The notes beneath the pieces were generated by a model. That model was given only the letters and a program-made list of their open reading frames with translations, was not told the DNA's origin and searched no databases. A stretch of DNA of 64,000 nt, taken from NCBI RefSeq assembly GCF_002954775.1, contig NZ_PJME01000017.1:62001-126000 (forward strand), in the 5' to 3' direction. Shown piece after piece: positions 8,909 through 17,211 of this stretch. Source of the DNA: Streptomyces geranii (GTDB lineage: Bacteria > Actinomycetota > Actinomycetes > Streptomycetales > Streptomycetaceae). The translations under genes were made by a program, and so were the position numbers. Each line of letters opens with the position of its first letter. Position 1 is the stretch's first letter.

Positions 8909-10051
8909 GTGGGCGTGATGACGTCCGGTGGTGTGACCGGTGCCGCGTCCGGCGCCATCTGGGGCCGCTCCGAACAGCAGGACTTCCGCAGCCGGGTCCG
9001 CGGGACCCTGCTCGGCGCGGCGCTCGGCGACGCCCTGGGGGCGCCGCTGGAGGGGCTCACCGCCGACTCCATCCGGGAGGCGTACGGCGCGGAGGGCCTC
9101 GCCGATCTGGCCTTCGCGTACGGCAGACGCGGGGCGATCACCGATCTCACCCAGCTCACCCTCTTCACCCTGGACGGCCTGATCCGCGCCCAGGTGCGCC
9201 GCGACACCGGCGCCTGGCACCCGCCGACCGATCTGCACCGGGCGTACCGCCGCTGGGCGGCCACCCAGAGCGACTGGGGCCCCGACGAGCGGCGCAAGGA
9301 GGACGGCTGGCTGGCCCACGAGGAGTGGCTGTACGCCCGCCGCGACCCGTCGCTCGCCTGTCTGCTCGGCCTCGGCGACGAGACGATGGGCACCCTGGAC
9401 GCGCCCAAGAACCCCGGCGAGGCGGGCGCGGAGGCCGCGGCCCGCTCCGGCCCCTTCGGGCTGCTGGTCGGCTGGGAGCCGCAGCTGGTGATGCAGCTGG
9501 CGGTGGAGTGCGCCGCGCAGACCCACGGCCACCCGACGGGCTACCTCGCGGCGGGTGCGTACGCCGTGATCGTGCACGGTCTGGCGCGCGGCGAGAGCCT
9601 CGACGCGGCCGTCCAGCGGGCGCTGGCCCTGCTGGCGGCCAGGCCCGGCCATCAGCAGGTGGCGGAGGCCCTCCAGCGAGCCCTGGGCGCCGTGCGCCAG
9701 GGCATCCCGACCCCCGCGCGGGTTGACGACCTGGCCGGCGCCGGCACGGCGGAGGGCCTCCTGTCTGTGGCGGTGTACTGCGCGCTGGTCGGCGAGGACA
9801 TCCGGCACGGCCTCGCCCTCTCGGTCAACCACAGCGGCGCCTCGGCCGTGACGGGCGCCCTGACCGGCGGTCTGCTGGGCGCCCTGCACGGCGAGACGGC
9901 CCTGCCGCCCGCCTGGCTGGCGGAGCTGGAGGGCCGTCCGACGATGCTGGTCCTCGCGGACGACTTCGCGATGGAGATGACCCAGGGACCGTCCCTGCAC
10001 GGGCCGGCGGGGTCGTCGCCGGGGTGGCTCACGCGCTATCCCCGGGCGTGA
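8909..10051 (+). CDS. ADP-ribosylglycohydrolase-fold protein with degenerate active site
   Basis: About 380 residues with the ARH/DraG fold. The family entry motif GAALGDALGAPLEG lies near the N-terminus. Active members bind two Mg2+ through TDDT-type and GDSDST-type motifs. Here they read TDLTQ (78-82) and NHSGASAVTG (307-316), and the usual central GGVMR segment is not recognisable. At least three metal-site Asp are lost, so hydrolysis of ADP-ribosyl bonds is doubtful; binding of ADP-ribose or protein is still possible. GTG at 8909 has GAGGGA 7 bases upstream; ATG 8918 is an alternative and GTG 8894 is less likely. It follows the STAND/TPR gene by 164 bases on the same strand. Confidence 0.85.
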   Translation: MGVMTSGGVTGAASGAIWGRSEQQDFRSRVRGTLLGAALGDALGAPLEGLTADSIREAYGAEGLADLAFAYGRRGAITDLTQLTLFTLDGLIRAQVRRDTGAWHPPTDLHRAYRRWAATQSDWGPDERRKEDGWLAHEEWLYARRDPSLACLLGLGDETMGTLDAPKNPGEAGAEAAARSGPFGLLVGWEPQLVMQLAVECAAQTHGHPTGYLAAGAYAVIVHGLARGESLDAAVQRALALLAARPGHQQVAEALQRALGAVRQGIPTPARVDDLAGAGTAEGLLSVAVYCALVGEDIRHGLALSVNHSGASAVTGALTGGLLGALHGETALPPAWLAELEGRPTMLVLADDFAMEMTQGPSLHGPAGSSPGWLTRYPRA

Positions 10052-10091
10052 GGCGGTGTGGACCCACGGTGTTCCGTTGCCTACGGCCCGG

Positions 10092-10454
10092 TCACCAAGG
10101 GTAGTAATACCAGGACGTGCAGCTGGTGTTGGCGCCGTTCACGCCGGCGCAGACCCGTGCGCTGGTGATGTAGCCGCCGCCCGTCGGCGACTCGCCGCCG
10201 CAGCCGCTGGAGCTGCCGTTGGCGTCTCCCACGATGTCGGTGACACCGTTGCTGGTGTAGTACTGCGTGCGCACCCCCCAGTTGTCGGCGTTGGTGTCGC
10301 ACGCGTACACGTACCCTCCTCCGGTGTTGACCTGGCCGTAGCCCCGTCCGGAGAGCGAGATGATCGTGGTCGCCGAGGCGCTTTCGGACATCAACGCCAG
10401 GGCCGCGCACGCGGCGCCGGTGACCAGGAGGCCGCGCTTGGCCGTGCGGTTCAT
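10092..10454 (-). CDS. small secreted cysteine-containing protein
   Basis: A 120-residue precursor with a Sec signal peptide (MNRTAKRG, hydrophobic stretch about 8-22, cleavage after SASA). The start ATG at 10454 has AGGAACC upstream. The mature part is rich in Gly, Ser, Asn and Tyr and has four Cys (in YACDT, SGCGG, ARVCAG and TSCTS), probably two disulfides. No enzyme motif is seen and no family is recognised. It is convergent with the ARH-like gene only 40 bases away, and divergent from the STAND regulator at 10649, which could control it. Confidence 0.75.
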   Translation of the reverse strand: MNRTAKRGLLVTGAACAALALMSESASATTIISLSGRGYGQVNTGGGYVYACDTNADNWGVRTQYYTSNGVTDIVGDANGSSSGCGGESPTGGGYITSARVCAGVNGANTSCTSWYYYPW

Positions 10455-10549
10455 CTTCACAGGTTCCTGCCTTTCCTTGTGGACCACGACTTTTCGGTGA
10501 ACGTCTCAAACGGTCGCAGCGGGGGACCGCCGCAGCCACGAAAGCCGCA

Positions 10550-10570
10550 CGCAACTGACCCGCAACTGAC
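10550..10570. promoter_or_regulatory. 11-bp-period direct repeat, possible regulator site
   Basis: Two perfect copies of CGCAACTGAC (10550-10559 and 10561-10570) spaced by exactly 11 bp, one helical turn. This is the arrangement bound by SARP-type activators. It sits in the divergent region between the small secreted protein and the XRE-NB-ARC-TPR gene. Which protein binds is unknown. Confidence 0.35.
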
Positions 10571-10648
10571 CGGATGTGCCCTCACCCGACAGGGGTGCGG
10601 GGGTGGGACAGTTGGGGCGACCAGAGGCGGGGGCCAGGGGGGTTGCCG

Positions 10649-12982
10649 ATGCTGGGTGAGGTGCTGCGTGACCACCGGCGCCGACTGGGGCTCACACAGG
10701 AGGAGTTGGCGGAGCGGTCGGGCGTCAGTGTGCGCACGATCTGCCATGTCGAGACGGGCCGTATCGAACGCCCGAGGCCGGCCACCGTACGGCGGCTGGC
10801 CGGCGCGCTGGCCCTGACGGGGACGGGACTGGAGGAGTTCCGCAAGGCGGCGACCGGCCTCCCGCACACACCCCGCCCGCCGCAGCCGACGTACCCGGAG
10901 ACGACGTCCTCCCCGGCCCAACTACCGCCCGCCCACGCAGGTTTCAGTGGCCGGACCGCGCAACTTGACTCACTGGACGCCCTGTTGGGCGGCGAGGCGG
11001 ATCAACTCCCCGCGACCGGCGCCGGCACTGTCGTCATCTCCGCCATCGCGGGCACCGCGGGCGTCGGCAAGACGGCCCTCGCCGTCCACTGGGCCTCCCG
11101 GGTGGCCGCCCGCTTCCCCGACGGTCAGCTGTACGTCAACCTGCGCGGCTTCCATCCGAGCGGGGCCGTGATGACCTCGGCGGAGGCGGTACGGGCCTTC
11201 CTGGACGCCTTCGAGGTACCCGCCGAGCGGGTCCCGGCGGGCGCCGAGGCCCAGGTCGGCCTGTACCGGAGCCTGTGCGCGGGCAAACGGCTGCTCGTGC
11301 TGCTGGACAACGCGCGCGACGCCGAGCAGGTCAGACCCCTGCTGCCCGGCGCCCCCGGCTGCCTCGCCCTGGTCACCAGCCGCAACCAGCTCACCGGCCT
11401 CGTCGCCGCCGAAGGCGCCCACCCGCTCCGCGTCGACCTGCTGACGATGACCGAGGCCAGGGAACTCCTGACCCACCGGCTCGGCCCCGCCCGCCTCGCC
11501 GAGGACCCCGGGGCGGTCACCGAGATCATCAACCGCTGCGCCCGGCTCCCCCTCGCCCTGTCGATCGTCGCCGCCCGCGCCGCCACCGACCCGCACTTCG
11601 GGCTGGCACGGTTCGCCGGTGAACTGCGCGCCACGGGCGCGGGCGCCGGCCTCGCCCCCTTCACCGACTTCACCGACGACGACCCCGCGACGGACGTACG
11701 GGCGGTCTTCTCCTGGTCGTACCACCGCCTCAGCCCCGCCGCCGCCCGCCTCTTCCGCCTCCTCGGCCTGCACCCCGGCCCCGACATCACCGCCCCGGCC
11801 GCGGCCGGCCTGACCGGGCTGAAACCCGAGCGGGTACGCCCTCAACTGACCGAACTCACCCGGGCGCACCTGATCGACCAGCACGCGCCGGGCCGCTACA
11901 CCCTGCACGACCTGCTCCGCGCCTACGCCACCGAACTGACCCACGAGCACGACCCGGAACCCGCCCGACGCGCGGCACTTCACCGCCTCCTCGACCACTA
12001 CCTCCGTACGGCGGCCACGGCGTCCGAGGAACTCAGCTGGTACCGCGACCCGATCCCGCCGACGGCCCCCCTGCCGGACTCCTCGCCTGAGCAACCGGGC
12101 GGCCCCGCAGCCGCGTCGGCCTGGTTCACCGCCGAACTCCCCAACCTGACGGCGGCGGTTCGCGCGGCGGCCAGGTCCGGTTTCGAGACCCACTCCTGGC
12201 AACTGGCCTGGACGATGGTCGCGTTCTTCGACCTCGCGGGACACTGGCCGGAGTGGGTCGCCACGCACCAGCAGGCGCTGGACGCGACCAGACGCTCCGG
12301 GGACACGGTCGGCGAGGCCCGCACCCGGCGCAACCTCGCCCGGGTCCGTTCCCGGCAGGGGCGCCACCAGGACGCGCTGGTGCATCTGCGCCGTTCGGTG
12401 AGGCTCGGCCGGGAGCTGGGGGATCCGGTGGTGCAGGCGCAGGCGATGCGGAACATGAGTACGGTGCTCGGCCGGATGAGCGAGGTGCCCGGGGCGCGGA
12501 GCAGGCACGCGGAGGCGCTGGATCTCGCCCAGCGGGCGCTGGGCCTGTTCCGGGCCGCCGGACACCGGATCGGCGAGGGCAGGGTCCTGAACCAGATGGG
12601 CTGGCACCTGTCCTTCCTCGGCGAGCACCGACGGGCCGTCGAGCACAGCGCGCGGTCCCTGGACATCCTCCAGGAACTGGGCGACCGCGACGGCGAGGGC
12701 GCCACCTGGGACACCCTGGCCCACGCCCACCACCATCTGGGCGCCCACCGGGAGGCGATCACCTGCTACACCCACTCGCTGCACCTGCGCCGGGAGCGGG
12801 GCGACCTGAACGAGATCGCGGAGACCCTGGACCACTTGGCGGAGTCCCACCTGGCGCTCGGCGCGCGTGCGGAGGCGACGGTGTGCTGGCAGGAGGCGGT
12901 GGGCCTCCTGGACCGCCTGGGCCACACGGACGCGACCCGAATCCGCGAACGCCTGCGCTCGGCTCAGCCGACCGGGGTGTAG
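10649..12982 (+). CDS. XRE-NB-ARC-TPR transcriptional regulator (AfsR-like without SARP domain)
   Basis: A 777-residue regulator. An N-terminal helix-turn-helix (about 4-62, with LTQEELAERSGVS) is followed by an NB-ARC ATPase with Walker A GTAGVGKT (135-142) and Walker B KRLLVLLDNA, then a winged-helix region, then TPR repeats from about 500 to 760. The layout is that of AfsR/SARP-type STAND regulators with an XRE domain in place of the SARP DNA-binding domain. These usually control secondary metabolism or development in response to a ligand. The start ATG at 10649 follows a G-rich ribosome binding site. The neighbouring secreted-protein gene is the nearest candidate target. Confidence 0.9.
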   Translation: MLGEVLRDHRRRLGLTQEELAERSGVSVRTICHVETGRIERPRPATVRRLAGALALTGTGLEEFRKAATGLPHTPRPPQPTYPETTSSPAQLPPAHAGFSGRTAQLDSLDALLGGEADQLPATGAGTVVISAIAGTAGVGKTALAVHWASRVAARFPDGQLYVNLRGFHPSGAVMTSAEAVRAFLDAFEVPAERVPAGAEAQVGLYRSLCAGKRLLVLLDNARDAEQVRPLLPGAPGCLALVTSRNQLTGLVAAEGAHPLRVDLLTMTEARELLTHRLGPARLAEDPGAVTEIINRCARLPLALSIVAARAATDPHFGLARFAGELRATGAGAGLAPFTDFTDDDPATDVRAVFSWSYHRLSPAAARLFRLLGLHPGPDITAPAAAGLTGLKPERVRPQLTELTRAHLIDQHAPGRYTLHDLLRAYATELTHEHDPEPARRAALHRLLDHYLRTAATASEELSWYRDPIPPTAPLPDSSPEQPGGPAAASAWFTAELPNLTAAVRAAARSGFETHSWQLAWTMVAFFDLAGHWPEWVATHQQALDATRRSGDTVGEARTRRNLARVRSRQGRHQDALVHLRRSVRLGRELGDPVVQAQAMRNMSTVLGRMSEVPGARSRHAEALDLAQRALGLFRAAGHRIGEGRVLNQMGWHLSFLGEHRRAVEHSARSLDILQELGDRDGEGATWDTLAHAHHHLGAHREAITCYTHSLHLRRERGDLNEIAETLDHLAESHLALGARAEATVCWQEAVGLLDRLGHTDATRIRERLRSAQPTGV

Positions 12983-12998
12983 CCGGCCCCGAACGGCC

Positions 12999-13082
12999 TC
13001 GTCCTCAATCGCCGGACGGGCTGGGTATGTCAGCCCGTCCGGCGTTTGAGGACGAAGGGGGGTCTGGGGGCGCAGCCCCCAG
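12999..13082. terminator. bidirectional terminator, two stacked hairpins
   Basis: The first hairpin has long arms (about 12999-13023 and 13031-13055) containing GCCGGACGGGCTG and its complement, a form seen repeatedly between Streptomyces genes. The second is CTGGGGG/CCCCCAG (13064-13082). Both lie between two convergent genes. Confidence 0.85.
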
Positions 13083-13117
13083 GGATGGGACGGGTAGGGG
13101 CGGCGGGGGCGAGGAAC

Positions 13118-14689
13118 TCAGTCCTTGGCGCGTACGGCGTCCGCCGGTTCCGGTTCCGGAACCGGGAGTCGTGCCGCCGCCGCACCGTCGCCGTCCCCGT
13201 CCGTGTTCACGCTCTCGATGATCGCCAACCGCTCAGGCGTGTCCTCCGGCCGCAGGAACCCGATCAGGATGTACAGCACCAACGACACCGCCAGCGGTAT
13301 CGACACCTGGTACTGCAGCGGCACCCCGCCCTCCACGTTCCAGTCGATCGGGTAGTTCACCAGCCAGAACGCCAGCAGCCCCATCGACCAGCTCCCCAGC
13401 GCCGCCGTCGGCCCCGACCGCCTGAACGGCCGCAGCAGGCCCAGCATCATCGGGATCGCCATCGGCCCCATCAGCCCGGCCACCCACTTGATGACGACGG
13501 TGATGATGTCCTTGAACGCGGGTGAGTTGACCTGCGTCGCCGCCGCCATCGACAGCCCGAGGAAGACGACCGTCGTCACGCGCGCGGCCACCAGCCCGGA
13601 CGAGTCCGTCCACGACCGTGCCCGCTTCCAGATCACCGGCGCGCAGTCCCGGGTGAAGACGGCGGCGATGGCGTTCGCGTCGGAGGAGCACATGGCCATC
13701 GTGTGGGAGAAGAAGCCGACGATGACGAGCCCCAACAGGCCGTGCGGCAGCAGCTGTTCGGTCATCAGGGCGTAGGAGTCGGAACCGTCCGGCTTCTGCG
13801 ACTCCACCAGCAGCGGGGACATCCACATCGGGAAGAACAGCACCAACGGCCAGACCAGCCACAGGATCGCCGAAAGACGAGCCGACCGCTCGGCCTCCTT
13901 AGGGCTCGCCGTCGCCATGTACCGCTGCGCCTGGTTGAGCATGCCGCCGTTGTACTCGAACAGCTTGATGAAGAGGAACGCGAGCAGGAACACCGTGCCG
14001 TAGGGGCCCACCAGCGGCTTGCCGTGGCCCTGCAGCGCCGGCTCGTCCCAGACCCCGAAGAACCCTCCGTGGTCGTCGAGTTTCAGCACCACCGCCACGA
14101 ACATCGCTATGCCCGCGAGGAGTTGGATGACGAACTGGCCCAACTCCGTCAGCGCGTCCGCCCACAGCCCGCCGATCGTGCAGTACACGGCCGTGATCGC
14201 ACCGGTGATCAGGATGCCCTGGTTGAGGGAGATCCCGGTGAAGACGGACAACAGGGTCGCGATGGCGGCCCACTTGGCGCCGACGTCCACGATCTTCAGC
14301 AGCATCCCGGACCAGGCCAGCGCCTGCTGCGTCTTCAGGTCGTACCGGCTCTTCAGGTACTCCAGCGGGGACGCCACATGGAGCCGCGACCGCAGCCGGT
14401 TGATGCGCGGCGCGAACAGCTTGGAGCCGATCGCGATGCCGAGCGCGATGGGGAAGGACCAGGTGACGAAGGAGGTGACGCCGTACGTGTAGGCGATGCC
14501 CGCGTAACCCGTGAACATCACCGCGCTGTACCCGGACATATGGTGGGAGATGCCGGACAGCCACCACGGCATCTTCCCGCCCGCCGTGAAGAAGTCGCTG
14601 ACGTTGTCGACCCGTTTGTGGGACCAGACACCGATGGCGACCATCACTCCGAAGTAAGCGATGAGCACGGTCCAGTCGAGACCGTTCAT
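13118..14689 (-). CDS. sodium:solute symporter (SSS family)
   Basis: A 523-residue transporter with about 13 hydrophobic segments, the size and topology of the SSS family (sugar, proline, pantothenate or inositol uptake driven by sodium). Diagnostic parts are the N-terminal MNGLDWTVLIAYFGVMVAIG, the DFFTAGGKMPWW loop, and GISHHMSGYSAVMFTGYAG, where the family places sodium-site residues. The Pro/Glu-rich C-terminus (about 490-523) is cytoplasmic. It resembles the sugar/alcohol branch more than PutP, but the substrate is not readable. It is monocistronic, ending at the bidirectional terminator. The start ATG at 14689 has GGGAGG upstream. Confidence 0.92.
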   Translation of the reverse strand: MNGLDWTVLIAYFGVMVAIGVWSHKRVDNVSDFFTAGGKMPWWLSGISHHMSGYSAVMFTGYAGIAYTYGVTSFVTWSFPIALGIAIGSKLFAPRINRLRSRLHVASPLEYLKSRYDLKTQQALAWSGMLLKIVDVGAKWAAIATLLSVFTGISLNQGILITGAITAVYCTIGGLWADALTELGQFVIQLLAGIAMFVAVVLKLDDHGGFFGVWDEPALQGHGKPLVGPYGTVFLLAFLFIKLFEYNGGMLNQAQRYMATASPKEAERSARLSAILWLVWPLVLFFPMWMSPLLVESQKPDGSDSYALMTEQLLPHGLLGLVIVGFFSHTMAMCSSDANAIAAVFTRDCAPVIWKRARSWTDSSGLVAARVTTVVFLGLSMAAATQVNSPAFKDIITVVIKWVAGLMGPMAIPMMLGLLRPFRRSGPTAALGSWSMGLLAFWLVNYPIDWNVEGGVPLQYQVSIPLAVSLVLYILIGFLRPEDTPERLAIIESVNTDGDGDGAAAARLPVPEPEPADAVRAKD

Positions 14690-14875
14690 GTGCTCCCTCC
14701 CAGGGGCGTCGAGCAGAGTCGAGCGGGCGTGTCGAGCGCCCGCTCATCGTCGATTCGCTGACATGCCAGCGACAACCGCCCGGCGAGTCAAGAGGGAGTA
14801 AAAGAGTTCGCGGAAGTGACCTCCGTTCATGTCCATGAATGAGAGCGCGAACGTCGAAGAATGGCGGAATTACTG

Positions 14876-15661
14876 CTACCGCATCAGTTCACCCGCGTTC
14901 ACCAGCAACGACTGCCCGGTGATGGCCCGGGCCCGGTCCGAGGCCAGGAACACCGCCGCGTCCGCGACATCCCCGTCCGTGGCCAGCTCGGGCAACGCCA
15001 TCCGCTCCGCGAGCCGCCGCCGCACCTCCTCCTCCGGCACCCCTTCCCCGTGCGCCGTGAACCGCACGTACGCCTCCACCGGCGGCCCCCACATCCACCC
15101 CGGCAGCACGGTGTTGACCCGTATCCGATGCGGCCCCAACTCCCTTGCCAGCGAGTACATCGCGCTCGTCAGCGCCCCCTTCGAGGCGGCGTACGCGGCC
15201 TGCCGCACCTGCGAGGGGGCGGCCACGGCGGACTGCGTACCGATGAACACCACACTCCCGCCCCGCTCCTTGAGCGCCGGCAGACAGGCCCGCGTCATCC
15301 GCAGCGTGCCCAGCAGGTTCACGTCCACGACCCGTGCCCAGGTCTCGAAGTCCGCGTCCTCGATCCCCCCGAAGTAGCTGTCCCAGGCGGCGACATGGAC
15401 GACCGCGTCGATCCCCCCGAACCGCTCCGCCGCCAGCGCGGCCAGCGCCCGGCACTCCTCCTCGTCGGTGATGTCGGTCGCCCGGTACGCCGTGCGCTCC
15501 CCGTCCGGGTCCAACTCCCCCGCGGTCTTGGCGAGATGGGCCTCGGTACGCGCCCCGAGCACGGCGTTGCCGCCGTCCCGCACGACGGCCGCGGCGACCT
15601 GCCGCCCGAGCCCGGCCCCGACTCCCGACACCACCACGGTCTTCCCTGTGAGCAGCGACAT
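14876..15661 (-). CDS. SDR-family oxidoreductase
   Basis: A 261-residue classical short-chain dehydrogenase. The nucleotide-binding GVGAGLG lies near residues 14-20, a VHVAAW replaces the usual NNAG, and the catalytic set is Ser in FIGTQSA followed by YAASKGA (Tyr and Lys). ARTEAH after strand 2 suggests NADP(H). The start ATG at 15661 follows GGGGAGGG. The gene is divergent from the conserved protein at 15753 with only 91 bases between, and such pairing suggests they act on one substrate, possibly an aromatic or terpenoid compound. The substrate is unknown. Confidence 0.88.
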   Translation of the reverse strand: MSLLTGKTVVVSGVGAGLGRQVAAAVVRDGGNAVLGARTEAHLAKTAGELDPDGERTAYRATDITDEEECRALAALAAERFGGIDAVVHVAAWDSYFGGIEDADFETWARVVDVNLLGTLRMTRACLPALKERGGSVVFIGTQSAVAAPSQVRQAAYAASKGALTSAMYSLARELGPHRIRVNTVLPGWMWGPPVEAYVRFTAHGEGVPEEEVRRRLAERMALPELATDGDVADAAVFLASDRARAITGQSLLVNAGELMR

Positions 15662-15752
15662 CAAAGCCCTCCCCGGCTCTGGCGGATTATCTGACGGAGC
15701 GTCAGAGTATGGGCGTCCGAAGGAGGAAGGAAGAGAGGGAGAGGGGAAGGCA

Positions 15753-16613
15753 GTGAGCGAGCGGAACGAGAAGACGGACGGCGTCGGGACGAGCGAGGTG
15801 TACGCCGAACTGGCGGCCGTCGGCCCGTACGGAGTCCACCCGGGCCATGCGCTCATCACCATGGTCGAACCGCACCCGGGCCACGAGTACGCGTACAACC
15901 GCTGGTACGAGGACGACCACTACTACGCCGGTGCGATGGCGATGCCCTGGATGTTCTCCGGGCGCCGCTGGGTCGCGACCCGGGACCTCCAACTCCTGCG
16001 CGGGCCCGAGAAGTCGGCGGTCGCGCAGCCGGTCACGGCGGGGTGCTACCTCTCCACCTACTGGATCACGGACGGCCGCTACGCCGACCACATGCGCTGG
16101 ACCGTCGGCATCAACAAGCGTCTCAACCGCGACGCCCGGGTCTATCACGACCGTACGCACGTCTTCACGGCCTTCCAGGACCACGAGGCGACCGTCTACC
16201 GGGACGGCGCCGCCGGTCCTCGGGACTTCCACGCGCTCGACCACCCGTACGCGGGGCTGGTGTTGCAGGTCGTCGACGCCGAATCCCCGGAGGGGCGGGC
16301 CGAGTTGCTGGAGTGGCTGCGGGCCCGCCACCTGCCCAAGCGGCTCGCCGGGTCACCCGCCGCCATGGTCACGGTCTTCCGCCCGACCCCGCTGCCCGGC
16401 GACCGGATGACGTATGTGAAGCAGGTCGAGGGCGTGGACGTACGGCTGACGCTGCTGTGGTTCCTGGAGGCGGATCCGCGGGACTGCTGGGAGCCGCACT
16501 TCACGGGGCTGGCGGAGGCGGTGCGGGAAACGGGCCTGGGGCGGGTGGAGTTGGTGGCGCCGTTCGTGCCGACGGTGCCGGGGACCGATCTGTACGTCGA
16601 CCGGCTCAGGTGA
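15753..16613 (+). CDS. conserved protein, possible dimeric alpha-beta barrel (EthD-like)
   Basis: A 286-residue cytoplasmic protein starting at GTG 15753 behind GGGAGAGGGGAAGG. It contains ITMVEPHPGHE and then a highly polar YNRWYEDDHYYAGAMAMPW stretch (about 40-65). Two similar halves are suggested by a second ALDHPY and RHLPKRLAG region. WYEDDH followed by H/Y residues recalls the small ferredoxin-like barrels of EthD/antibiotic monooxygenase proteins. No catalytic residue can be named. It is divergently paired with the SDR at 14876-15661, suggesting a shared degradative or tailoring role. Confidence 0.7.
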   Translation: MSERNEKTDGVGTSEVYAELAAVGPYGVHPGHALITMVEPHPGHEYAYNRWYEDDHYYAGAMAMPWMFSGRRWVATRDLQLLRGPEKSAVAQPVTAGCYLSTYWITDGRYADHMRWTVGINKRLNRDARVYHDRTHVFTAFQDHEATVYRDGAAGPRDFHALDHPYAGLVLQVVDAESPEGRAELLEWLRARHLPKRLAGSPAAMVTVFRPTPLPGDRMTYVKQVEGVDVRLTLLWFLEADPRDCWEPHFTGLAEAVRETGLGRVELVAPFVPTVPGTDLYVDRLR

Positions 16614-16630
16614 CCGGACGGGTGACGGGG

Positions 16631-16658
16631 GAGGGGCTGGGCATGGCCGAGCCCCCTC
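16631..16658. terminator. hairpin between convergent genes
   Basis: Arms GAGGGGCT (16631-16638) and AGCCCCCTC (16650-16658) with one bulged base and an 11-base loop. It lies just after the gene ending at 16613 and before the DUF397 gene ending at 16766. Confidence 0.6.
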
Positions 16659-16734
16659 GGCCAGGACGGCGGGCCAGTCGAGAGGGCTCTTCCTTGCGGT
16701 GCTTATGGAGTTGTGGAGAGTGGCGGTACCACAT

Positions 16735-16782
16735 CGGATGAAGTCGAGATCGGATGAGGTCGAGATCAGATGAGGTCGGACG
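16735..16782. repeat. 16-bp tandem repeat at the 3' end of the DUF397 gene
   Basis: Three copies: CGGATGAAGTCGAGAT (16735-16750), CGGATGAGGTCGAGAT (16751-16766) and CAGATGAGGTCGGACG (16767-16782). The third lies in the coding end and the first two lie beyond the stop codon at 16766-16768, so the gene's tail appears to have been copied outward. Confidence 0.8.
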
Positions 16783-16975
16783 CTCCCCGGCTGACCTCTG
16801 CCACGAACGAGTTCCATGAGTCGGCCGGGAAAGCCAGGGTCGGGCCTGCCGGGACCTTGGAGTCCCGGACCGCCATCGCCGCGTGAACCGGGGACTTGAC
16901 CTCGACACACGCGCCGTTGCCCGTGGAGTACGAGGACTTCGTCCAGGTGCTCGTGGCGCCTTGCTGAATTGCCAT
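16766..16975 (-). CDS. DUF397-family small protein
   Basis: A 69-residue protein with the DUF397 signature: W-T-K-SSYS, then GNGACVEVKS, AMAVRDSK and a final SWNSFVAEV. The start ATG at 16975 has GGAGCG upstream. In actinobacteria such genes sit next to XRE regulators with a C-terminal DUF5753 region, and several pairs influence sporulation or antibiotic production (the WhiJ/AbaA-like systems). Here the XRE gene lies 236 bases upstream on the same strand. The partner presumably binds or restrains that regulator; a direct DNA role is unlikely. Confidence 0.9.
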   Translation of the reverse strand: MAIQQGATSTWTKSSYSTGNGACVEVKSPVHAAMAVRDSKVPAGPTLAFPADSWNSFVAEVSRGASDLI

Positions 16976-17211
16976 GTTCGCTCCGCTTTTGACCAGTGAT
17001 GAGGTGATGAGTTGCTGTCGCCGACCGGAGGCCCCCTGCGGGGCCCCGCGGCCGGATCGCGCCAACGTTGTTCCTTGATGGCCTGATCGACGCTACTCGC
17101 CAACATCCGTATGCGGACCGGTCGTTCACTCGACCGGGTGGCATATACCAGCTGGGTCTTCCACTGGCGTGAGGCGGAGGTGTACTGTGCGCCCCTTGCT
17201 TCTCCAGGGCG

